A DNA stretch of 37,082 bases, from the NCBI GenBank assembly GCA_902588855.1, contig CACIQS010000001.1:1-37082 (forward strand), written 5' to 3'. This DNA is from an uncultured Pelagibacteraceae bacterium. GTDB taxonomy: Bacteria; Pseudomonadota; Alphaproteobacteria; Pelagibacterales; Pelagibacteraceae. Made by a program: the position numbers and the translations under genes. The notes below the pieces were generated by a model. That model saw nothing but the letters and a program-made list of their open reading frames with translations, did not search any database and was not told where the DNA came from. Shown here one piece after another: positions 18,528 through 26,841 of the stretch (the first letter of the stretch is position 1; each line of letters opens with the position of its first letter).

Positions 18528-21443
18528 GTGTCTGTGATTATAAATGAAGATAATTTTCAGATTAAATCTAAAAAAGTAAGTTTTTTTTTCGAAAATAAAG
18601 AACTTCAAGCATATGAGGGTGAAACAATTTCTTCAGCATTAATAAGAAATGGTTACTATAACTTTAGAATAGACAAAGATGGCAAAGATAGAGGTGTTTA
18701 TTGCAACATGGGGGTTTGCAATGAATGTATCTTAACAGTTAATGGAAAACCAAGTATTAAATCATGTTCCACAAAAATAGTAAATAATGATAAAATTTTC
18801 AGACAAAATTACCAAGCCCCTATACCAAAAATTAAAGAGGAAATTCAATTAAAAAAAGAAATTCAAGAGACAGAAATTTTGTTAATTGGTTTAGGACCTT
18901 CTGGAATGGGTTTTTTAAATTCAATAAAAAATACAAATCAAAAAATAATTATTATTGATGAAAAAGATTCTTTTGGTGGGCAGTATTATAAAAAAATAAG
19001 CAGTATCTTTAATTTATCAAACACGGATAAGCTTGATTATCAGCAAAAAGAAGGTTTGGATTTAGAACAAAAAATAAAATCTAAAAACTTTGAGTATATT
19101 TTAGAAACTAAAGTTTGGGGAATATTTCAAAAAGATGAAAATCTTTATGAAGTTTGTTGTTCTAAAAACAATAGAGACATTAGAATTTTAACTAAAAAAA
19201 TAATTGTAGCTACTGGCTCATATGAAAAACCATACTTTGTTGAAGGATGGAATTTGCCGAATGTATTAACAACAGGTGGTGCTCAAATAATGTCTAAAAC
19301 ACAAGGATTATTTTTAGGGAAAGATGTAGTTATTTGTGGAAATGGACCATTAAATTTTCAATTAGCCTTAGAGTTAATGAAAAATAATATTAATGTTAAA
19401 GCGATTGTAGAGACATCTAGCAAACCTTTTTTTAAAATTTTCTCTTCTTTTTTTTGTCTATTATCATCGCCAAAAATTTTTTTACAAGGAATTCTCATTT
19501 ATCTAAAAATTTTATTTTCAAAAGTAAAAATTTATCATGAAAGCGCTTTAGTAAAGATTGAAAATGAAAAAGATAAAAAAAAAATATTAATTAAAAATTT
19601 TAAAAATAATAATTCATTTTCTATCAATAATATTGATGCTGTAAGTTTAAACTATGGATTTAACCCTAACAATGATATCGGTAAAATTTTAGGATTAGAT
19701 GGTTCATTTAATAAACAAAAAAATTTCTTTGAAATAAAAAAAAATTTATTCAACGAAACAAGTAAAAGAAACATTTTTTTTCTTGGTGAGGCAGCAAAAA
19801 ATTCTGGTGCAAAAATATCTTTATACGAAGGAGAATTGACTGGTTTTTATTTAAATAAAAAAAAAAAATTATTTAATTATTTTAAATTTGCATTTTCATT
19901 ATTTAATTTATTTAGATCAATGATATTCCAGTTTTTCTTATGGAAAATTTTTGATAAAAATATTTCAAATTCTGATTTTATCACTGATGAAACATTATTT
20001 TGTAGATGTGAAAATATAAAATTTAATGAAATAAATAAATTAAAAGATCAAAAGAATATTGATGCAGGATTAATAAAAAGAATAACTAGAACTGGTATGG
20101 GTAGGTGCCAAGGTAGATATTGTGGATATGGTTTAAGTGAAGTTTTTAAAGATAAGATAACTGACTCAAATTATAAGCAATATTCTTTTGCACCTCAAAA
20201 TCCAATTCAAACAGTAGAAATAAAAAATACAGGTCATGAAAAAGAAGAGTGGTATGGTTATGTTCAAGACAAGCTACCAAAGTTTAATATTAAACAAAAT
20301 ATATCTAAAAATAAAGTTAAACACAAAATTGCAATTATTGGTGGTGGAATAATGGGTGTCTCAACTGCTTATAATATTCTTAAACACGAAAAAAATATTT
20401 GTTTGATTGATAGATTACAACCTAATTCTCAGGCCTCAGGCTCTAACGCAGGATCACTTCATGTTCAGCTTTTATCTTATGATTTTGATCCAAATAACTT
20501 AACTCAGTTAGACAATATGAAAACTTTACTGAAACTTCAAAAGAAGGCTGTTTCAGAATGGAAAGATATTGAAGAGGAAACTAAATCAAATTTTGAAATA
20601 TCTTACGATGGTGGACTAATGTTTGCGGAAAATGAAAAAGATTTGGAAAAACTCAACATGAAAATAGAGGTTGAACAATCTGTTGGAGTTAACTCTCAAC
20701 TTATTAATCAAGATCAAATTCATAAAATTAATCCACTTTTCTCCGACAAAATGATTTATGCTGGTTATTGTCCATCTGAAGGTAAAATAAATCCCTTAAA
20801 GGCAACGAATAGTATATTTGAAAAATGTAAAGAAAATGGATTAAATGATTATTGTGATGACCTGATTCAAGCAATTGAAAAAAAATCAGGAAAATTCAAA
20901 ATTATTACCGATAATCATGAAATTGAAGTTGATAAAATTGTTAATTGTGCAGGATCTTGGGCTAATAATATTGCAAGTTTTTTAGAATTACCCCTCAAAG
21001 TAAAAAGTGTCCCTCAACAGATGATAGTAACTGAAGCTCTAGAGTATAAACTTAAATTATTAGTCGCTCATATTGGAAGACACTTGACTCTGAAGCAGGC
21101 TACAAATGGTAATTTTATAATTGGCGGGGGTTGGACAGCAAATTATTCAAAAAATACTGATCATTTACATGCACTAAAAGATAGTTTTGAAGGGAATACT
21201 TGGGTTGCTAAAAGAGTAATCCCAAGTTTATCTAATGTTAATATTTTGAGATCTTGGGCAGCTATGAGTGTTGATGTTGGTGGCTATCCTTTGATGGGAG
21301 AGCACCCATTAATGAAAGATTTTTATACACTTGTTTCTTCAAATGGATATACCCTTGGTCCAACTTTAGGTAAAATTTTATCTCAACAAATTATTTATGA
21401 TAAAATTGAATATGATCTTTTTGATAAAAGTAGACTAGATTAG
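18528..21443 (+). CDS. Three-module fusion flavoprotein: 2Fe-2S ferredoxin-like, NAD(P)/FAD oxidoreductase with BFD-like [2Fe-2S] site, and DAO-family FAD oxidoreductase (HcnABC / D-hydroxyproline dehydrogenase-like)
   Basis: GTG start. N-terminal CNMGVCNECILTVNG...C; LLIGLGPSGMGFLNS and FGGQYYKK; FCRCEN...RCQGRYCG; second Rossmann KHKIAIIGGGIMGVSTAYN near aa 600 with DAO features (ASGSNAGSLHVQ, VNCAGSWAN). Confidence 0.87.
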   Translation: MSVIINEDNFQIKSKKVSFFFENKELQAYEGETISSALIRNGYYNFRIDKDGKDRGVYCNMGVCNECILTVNGKPSIKSCSTKIVNNDKIFRQNYQAPIPKIKEEIQLKKEIQETEILLIGLGPSGMGFLNSIKNTNQKIIIIDEKDSFGGQYYKKISSIFNLSNTDKLDYQQKEGLDLEQKIKSKNFEYILETKVWGIFQKDENLYEVCCSKNNRDIRILTKKIIVATGSYEKPYFVEGWNLPNVLTTGGAQIMSKTQGLFLGKDVVICGNGPLNFQLALELMKNNINVKAIVETSSKPFFKIFSSFFCLLSSPKIFLQGILIYLKILFSKVKIYHESALVKIENEKDKKKILIKNFKNNNSFSINNIDAVSLNYGFNPNNDIGKILGLDGSFNKQKNFFEIKKNLFNETSKRNIFFLGEAAKNSGAKISLYEGELTGFYLNKKKKLFNYFKFAFSLFNLFRSMIFQFFLWKIFDKNISNSDFITDETLFCRCENIKFNEINKLKDQKNIDAGLIKRITRTGMGRCQGRYCGYGLSEVFKDKITDSNYKQYSFAPQNPIQTVEIKNTGHEKEEWYGYVQDKLPKFNIKQNISKNKVKHKIAIIGGGIMGVSTAYNILKHEKNICLIDRLQPNSQASGSNAGSLHVQLLSYDFDPNNLTQLDNMKTLLKLQKKAVSEWKDIEEETKSNFEISYDGGLMFAENEKDLEKLNMKIEVEQSVGVNSQLINQDQIHKINPLFSDKMIYAGYCPSEGKINPLKATNSIFEKCKENGLNDYCDDLIQAIEKKSGKFKIITDNHEIEVDKIVNCAGSWANNIASFLELPLKVKSVPQQMIVTEALEYKLKLLVAHIGRHLTLKQATNGNFIIGGGWTANYSKNTDHLHALKDSFEGNTWVAKRVIPSLSNVNILRSWAAMSVDVGGYPLMGEHPLMKDFYTLVSSNGYTLGPTLGKILSQQIIYDKIEYDLFDKSRLD

Positions 21444-21448
21444 TTTAA

Positions 21449-22324
21449 ATGAGTTTATCGAAAAAATTGTTCTTAATTTCAATTTCAATTTTTTCATATT
21501 TCTTATTTGTTCTAATGGACTCTATAGCAAAATACTTATCAGAATACATTAATACATCTCAAATTGTATGGGGTAGATATTTTTTTCATATGGTGCTTTT
21601 GGTTATAATTTATTTTTTTATGTCAAAAAAAATAAATTTAACAAAAAATTTTTCAATTCAAATTGCTAGATCTTTATGTCTTGTCTCTACAACTTTTATG
21701 ACTTACTTAGCAGTAAAATATAATGATCTTATTAACTTTTATATAATATTTTTTTCAACACCTTTATTTGTATCCATATTTTCTTATTTTTTTTTAAAGG
21801 AAAAGCTAAGCAAATTTTCGATATTGTTAATTATTTTAAGCTTTATAACAATTATATTTGCTTTACAGCCCAATAAATCTTTTTTAACAATATATATTTT
21901 TCTTCCATTGTTTACTTCAATATTTTTTGCTCTCTATCAATTGTTTACTAAAATAGTTTCAAAAGACAAAGAACCTTTTGTTGCTTTATTTTACACTGGT
22001 ATATTAGGAACAATTATTTTTAGTTTTATAGTATTTTTTAATTGGCAATCAATTAATAATATAAATGTCTGGCTTATATTATTTTTTCTTGGACTTATTG
22101 GATATCTTTCTCATTTTATATTTGCCTATGTTTTACAATCTCTTGATTTATCATTCATTACAAACTTTCAATATTCTCAATTAGTATGGGCCTCATTAAT
22201 AAATGTTTATTTTTTCAACGATCCTATAAATTCATCAAAAATAGTCGGTATAATTTTAATAATTTTATTTGGAGTACTTTTTATTCAAAATCAAATTAAA
22301 AATCAAAATTTTTTAATAAAGTAA
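21449..22324 (+). CDS. EamA/DMT-superfamily permease
   Basis: About 10 hydrophobic segments; DSIAKYLSEYINTSQIVWGRYFFH pattern of EamA proteins. Confidence 0.85.
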   Translation: MSLSKKLFLISISIFSYFLFVLMDSIAKYLSEYINTSQIVWGRYFFHMVLLVIIYFFMSKKINLTKNFSIQIARSLCLVSTTFMTYLAVKYNDLINFYIIFFSTPLFVSIFSYFFLKEKLSKFSILLIILSFITIIFALQPNKSFLTIYIFLPLFTSIFFALYQLFTKIVSKDKEPFVALFYTGILGTIIFSFIVFFNWQSINNINVWLILFFLGLIGYLSHFIFAYVLQSLDLSFITNFQYSQLVWASLINVYFFNDPINSSKIVGIILIILFGVLFIQNQIKNQNFLIK

Positions 22325-22398
22325 TTAAATTAGGGTTCTCAAAAAAAGAAATAGAATATATGATTAAAATTAACTCAAAAAGATTATTTAATCTCTAA
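22322..22398 (+). pseudogene. Apparent C-terminal relic of an amidohydrolase gene
   Basis: A different frame from the EamA ORF reads FNKVIKLGFSKKEIEYMIKINSKRLFNL*, matching the usual C-terminal end of amidohydrolases (LGLSxEExxxIxxxNAxRLFxL). Stop forms TAATG with the next ORF. No upstream body of the gene remains. Confidence 0.5.
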
Positions 22399-23534
22399 TG
22401 AAACAAAAAATAGAAACAGAATTATTAAATATTTTAAAAGAAATTGTAAAAATCGATACATGCTATCCTCCCGGGAGTAGTAAGAAATTTTCAGAATATG
22501 TAAGAAAATACCTTAAAAATTCTGGCTTAAAAGTGAAATCATTTGGTGTTAATCAAAATAAACCAAATATTGTTGTCTCTAATAAATTTAATTCATCGAA
22601 ATCTTTAGTTTTTAATTCACATATAGACACAGTAAGGCCAATTGTAAGTGAATGGAAAACTAATCCATTTAATTTAAAAATAGATAAAAAATATTCTTAT
22701 GGCTTAGGTGCAGTAAATTGCAAAGGTAGTGCTGCTGTTCATCTATATTTGGCAAAAAATTTAAATAAATTATTTCCAAAATTAAAAAGTAAAATAGATT
22801 TTACTTTTGTAACAGATGAAGAAAATTTGGGACCAGATGGAACAAGATACTTGAGAAAAATTAAAAAAATTAAACCACATACTTTAATTCTTGGTGCGCC
22901 AACAAATAATGATTTTGTTATTGAAGAAAGAGGAGTATTTTGGATTGAGGTAGAGGTGTTTGGAAAAACTTCACATGCTGGGGAACCGCAAAAAGGAATA
23001 AACTCTATTGAGAAATCTTCAAAAATAATTAACCGATTAAATACCGATTACAAAAAAAAGTTGAAGAAATATAATGTTGGTGTGCACAAATCTACCATCA
23101 ACATTGGGATGATCGATGGTGGAGAAAATGTAAATGTTGTTCCATACAAAACTAAGATTGTAATTGATAGAAGAATTACTCACAAAGAAAATATTAAAAA
23201 ATCATTCAATGAAATTAAAACTTACATTAAAAAAATTGATAAAAATGTAAAAATTAAATTTTTAACAGGAACAAATCCTTTCAAATCAAATAAATCTAAT
23301 TTTTATTTAGCAGAACTTTCAAAATCAAAAAAATTAATTACAGGTAAAAATGCAAAATTTTTATCATCAATAGGTGTGAGTGATGGTAGATATTTTGCAG
23401 ACGATAGGGTCAATATAATTAACATTGGACCTGGAACAGGATCTGAAGGTCATAAGTCCAATGAAAAATTAATTAATAAAGATTTAATTGATTATTTTTT
23501 AATACTCCAAGATTTTTTATTGAAAATTAATTAA
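22398..23534 (+). CDS. M20-family (ArgE/DapE/CPG2-like) protein with altered metal ligands
   Basis: FNSHIDTV, YGLGAVNCKGSAA, TDEENLGPDGTR, LGAPTNN, GKTSHAGEPQKG, GHKSNEKL. Confidence 0.87.
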   Translation: MKQKIETELLNILKEIVKIDTCYPPGSSKKFSEYVRKYLKNSGLKVKSFGVNQNKPNIVVSNKFNSSKSLVFNSHIDTVRPIVSEWKTNPFNLKIDKKYSYGLGAVNCKGSAAVHLYLAKNLNKLFPKLKSKIDFTFVTDEENLGPDGTRYLRKIKKIKPHTLILGAPTNNDFVIEERGVFWIEVEVFGKTSHAGEPQKGINSIEKSSKIINRLNTDYKKKLKKYNVGVHKSTINIGMIDGGENVNVVPYKTKIVIDRRITHKENIKKSFNEIKTYIKKIDKNVKIKFLTGTNPFKSNKSNFYLAELSKSKKLITGKNAKFLSSIGVSDGRYFADDRVNIINIGPGTGSEGHKSNEKLINKDLIDYFLILQDFLLKIN

Positions 23535-23859
23535 TCTTCACAGTAAAACTATTTACCAAGATTACTCCAACCACAATTAAAAATAAACCTAAGATTACTT
23601 GCCAAGCTAAAGTTTGTTTAAAAAATATATATCCAAGTATTGCTATCGTAAAAATTCCAAGTCCACTCCATGTTGCGTACATAATCGCGATAGGAATTTT
23701 ATCTGCTACAAATGTTAAAAGATAGAAAGCACAAAGATAAAAGAATGCAAGAGCAGCTGTTGGGATTAGTTTTGTAAAATTTTGAGTTATGGGTAATAAC
23801 ATTGTACCAGCAACTTCAAAAAATACTGCACCTGCAAGAAATAGATATGTTTTAACCAT
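23527..23859 (-). CDS. Small multidrug resistance (SMR/EmrE-SugE) family transporter
   Basis: 110 aa, four TM segments, FLAGAVFFEVAGTMLL and YATWSGLGIFTIAILGYIFFKQ. Confidence 0.92.
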   Translation of the reverse strand: MVKTYLFLAGAVFFEVAGTMLLPITQNFTKLIPTAALAFFYLCAFYLLTFVADKIPIAIMYATWSGLGIFTIAILGYIFFKQTLAWQVILGLFLIVVGVILVNSFTVKIN

Positions 23860-25753
23860 TGTTTAAAATTTTATGTTTAATTAAATCTTCTTTAATCTCA
23901 GTTAAAATTACTGGATCATCAATTGTAGGAGGCACTTTATATTCTGTATTATCCGCAATTTTCCTTATTGTACCTCTTAAAATTTTTCCTGATCTAGTTT
24001 TTGGCAATCTTTTAATAACAATTACAACTTTAAATGCTGCAACAGGACCAATTTTATCTCTTACCATTTGTACACATTCTTTTGAGATGGTCTCATTATT
24101 TTTTTCAACACCAGATTTTAAAACTACTAAACCAATTGGTAATTGGCCTTTTAATTTGTCAGAAATTCCTAGAACAGCACATTCAGCAACTGATTGATGT
24201 TCTGATAAAACTTCTTCTATTGCACCAGTTGATAATCTGTGACCAGCAACATTAATAATGTCATCTGTTCTAGACATGATCCAAATATAACCATCGTCAT
24301 CAATGTGGCCTGCATCATAAGTTTGGTAGTAACCTTCATAATTGGTCATATAATTTTCTTTATATCTCTGATCTGCATTCCATAATGTTGGAAATGTACC
24401 TGGAGGCAATGGTAGTTTTACAACGATATCTCCCATTTCATTTGGTTTGGCTAAAGATTGATCTGGTTTAATGATTTTGACATCATATCCTGGGACAGCC
24501 TTGCAGGCTGAACCATATTTCGTTTCCATCATTTCAATACCAGTACAATTTGAGCTAATCGCCCAGCTAGTCTCTGTTTGCCACCAATGATCTATTACTG
24601 GGACTTTAAGCAAATTCTCAGCCCATTTTATAGTATCTGGATCAGCTCTTTCTCCAGCAAGAAACAAGCTTTCAAAACTGGACAAATCATATTTTGAGAA
24701 AAATTTACCCTCTGGGTCCTCTTTCTTGATAGCTCTAAATGCAGTTGGTGCAGTAAATAAAGATTTTACTTTGTAGTCTGAGATGATTTTCCAAAAGGCC
24801 CCAGCATCTGGAGTTCCAACTGGCTTTCCTTCAAATAAAACTGTCGTACATCCTTTGAACAATGGAGCATAAACAATGTATGAGTGACCAACAATCCAAC
24901 CAATATCACTTGCTGACCACCAGATGTCATCTGTATCAATATTATAGATATTCTTCATGGTCCATTTTAGAGCAACGATATGGCCACCAGTGTCTCTAAC
25001 AATCCCTTTTGGTGTTCCTGTTGTTCCAGATGTATAAAGAATATATGCAAATTCATTTGAATTCATCTCAACACAATCAACATCTTTTGCATTTGAGACT
25101 GCTTCTTCCCAACTTATCTCAGTAGGAGCATTTAATTTGACTTCGTTTCCTGGTCTTTGAAACAAAATCATCTTATCAATTTTATGTTTTGCTATTTTTA
25201 TTGCCTCATCCACCAAAGGTTTGTACTCAACTGTCCTTCCTGGCTCAAAACCACATGAAGCCGTTACTAATAATTTTGCTTTACTGTCGTCTATTCTGCT
25301 TGCGAGCTCATTTGAGGCAAAACCACCAAAGACTACTGAGTGTATTGCACCAATTCTAGCACAAGCTAGCATAGCAACTACCGATTCAGGTATCATTGGC
25401 ATGTAAATAATTACTCTGTCTCCTTTATTAACACCTTGATTTTTTAAGGAGCCAGCAAATTTTGATACTTTTGCTCTGAGTTCCTCATAATTAAACTTAG
25501 CTTTGTTACCAGTAATAGGACTATCGTAGATTAGAGCAGTTTTTTGTCCTCTTCCTTGGTCAATATGAATATCTAAAGCATTATAACAAGTGTTAGTCAC
25601 ACCATCTTCGAACCATTTATAGAATGGAGGATTAGATTTATTTAAAATTTTTGTTGGTTTTTTAAACCAAAAGATGTCTTCACTTGCTTCTTGCCAAAAT
25701 CTTTCAGGATTTTTTATAGATTTTTCATAAATAGTTTGAAATTTTTCTGACAT
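23852..25753 (-). CDS. prpE: Propionyl-CoA synthetase / acetate-CoA ligase family
   Basis: AMP-binding motif YILYTSGTTGTPKGIVRDTGGH, DIGWIVGHSYIVYAPL, C-terminal KTRSGKILRGTIRKIA. Confidence 0.92.
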   Translation of the reverse strand: MSEKFQTIYEKSIKNPERFWQEASEDIFWFKKPTKILNKSNPPFYKWFEDGVTNTCYNALDIHIDQGRGQKTALIYDSPITGNKAKFNYEELRAKVSKFAGSLKNQGVNKGDRVIIYMPMIPESVVAMLACARIGAIHSVVFGGFASNELASRIDDSKAKLLVTASCGFEPGRTVEYKPLVDEAIKIAKHKIDKMILFQRPGNEVKLNAPTEISWEEAVSNAKDVDCVEMNSNEFAYILYTSGTTGTPKGIVRDTGGHIVALKWTMKNIYNIDTDDIWWSASDIGWIVGHSYIVYAPLFKGCTTVLFEGKPVGTPDAGAFWKIISDYKVKSLFTAPTAFRAIKKEDPEGKFFSKYDLSSFESLFLAGERADPDTIKWAENLLKVPVIDHWWQTETSWAISSNCTGIEMMETKYGSACKAVPGYDVKIIKPDQSLAKPNEMGDIVVKLPLPPGTFPTLWNADQRYKENYMTNYEGYYQTYDAGHIDDDGYIWIMSRTDDIINVAGHRLSTGAIEEVLSEHQSVAECAVLGISDKLKGQLPIGLVVLKSGVEKNNETISKECVQMVRDKIGPVAAFKVVIVIKRLPKTRSGKILRGTIRKIADNTEYKVPPTIDDPVILTEIKEDLIKHKILNNG

Positions 25754-25966
25754 TAAAATTTGATTCGATTATTGTTTTTTTTTTGGTTTTTAACTTATAA
25801 ATTGTATTTAATTTTAAAAATTCAATAAAATCAATGTAAATTAACGACAATTAAGTCTTCATAAAACTAATTTAATTTGCTATTTAACCCCAACTTTGGC
25901 TTAGGGTTACTTAAGTCTAGTTTATATAAACTAAATAAATAAAAACTAACGAAGAGGGAGTTTTTT

Positions 25967-26740
25967 ATGAAAAAACTTAAATTGTTTGCTCTAGCAGCTA
26001 TGACCTTAATAGGTTTTTCAGGTATAGCTATTGCAGCAGACGCAACGATGTTGATGCAAGATGACTTCGTAGGAATTTCATTCTGGGTTATCTCTATGGG
26101 AATGTTAGCAGCTACTGCTTTCTTTTTCATGGAAGCAGGAAACGTCGCAGCAGGCTGGAGAACATCAGTTATTGTTGCCGGTCTAGTAACTGGTATTGCA
26201 TTCATACACTACATGTACATGAGAGAAGTATGGGTTGCTACTGGAGACTCACCAACTGTTTACAGATACATTGACTGGTTAATCACTGTGCCTTTACAGA
26301 TGGTAGAATTCTATTTAATTCTAGCAGCTATCGGTAAAGCAAACTCTGGAATGTTCTGGAGATTGTTAATCGGTTCACTAGTAATGCTTATCGGTGGTTA
26401 CTTAGGTGAAGCAGGATATATTAATGCTACACTAGGTTTCATCATCGGAATGGCAGGTTGGGTATACATTCTTTATGAAGTATTCTCAGGTGAAGCTGGT
26501 AAAGCTGCAGCGAAGAGTGGTAACAAAGCTCTTGTAACTGCATTCGGAGCAATGAGAATGATTGTTACAGTAGGTTGGGCGATTTACCCATTAGGTTATG
26601 TATTTGGTTACCTAACTGGTGGTGTAGATGCTAATTCACTTAACGTTGTTTATAACTTAGCTGACTTCATTAACAAAATTGCATTCGGTCTAGTAATCTG
26701 GGCTGCGGCAACTAGTTCTGCAGGAAAAAGAGCTAAGTAA
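25967..26740 (+). CDS. Proteorhodopsin, predicted blue-absorbing
   Basis: RYIDWLITVPLQMVEFYLILAA: Asp97 and Glu108 equivalents, with Gln at position 105. Retinal Lys in NLADFINKIAFGLVIW. SD GAGGGAG. Confidence 0.97.
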   Translation: MKKLKLFALAAMTLIGFSGIAIAADATMLMQDDFVGISFWVISMGMLAATAFFFMEAGNVAAGWRTSVIVAGLVTGIAFIHYMYMREVWVATGDSPTVYRYIDWLITVPLQMVEFYLILAAIGKANSGMFWRLLIGSLVMLIGGYLGEAGYINATLGFIIGMAGWVYILYEVFSGEAGKAAAKSGNKALVTAFGAMRMIVTVGWAIYPLGYVFGYLTGGVDANSLNVVYNLADFINKIAFGLVIWAAATSSAGKRAK

Positions 26741-26760
26741 TAATTTTACTTAAAATTTAA

Positions 26761-26798
26761 AAAAGGGCAGGTATTTTTATACTTGCCCTTTTTTTTTG
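26761..26798 (+). terminator. Rho-independent terminator after the proteorhodopsin gene
   Basis: AAGGGCAGGTAT-loop-ATACTTGCCCTT followed by a T run. Confidence 0.9.
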
Positions 26799-26810
26799 TC
26801 TTTTATAAAA

Positions 26811-26833
26811 TTATGTATAATTATTATACATAA
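26811..26833. promoter_or_regulatory. Inverted repeat overlapping an extended -10-like TGTATAAT, just upstream of the desaturase
   Basis: TTATGTATAA-TTA-TTATACATAA: 10-bp perfect arms ending 8 nt before the ATG at 26842. Confidence 0.5.
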
Positions 26834-26841
26834 TATTTTAT

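Noticed and set aside
23859-25406. Three + strand ORFs (112, 73, 61 aa) opposite prpE
   Set aside because: Antisense to prpE; no family signal.
25867-26205. 112-aa - strand ORF over the proteorhodopsin start
   Set aside because: Antisense to the rhodopsin N-terminus; no plausible domain.
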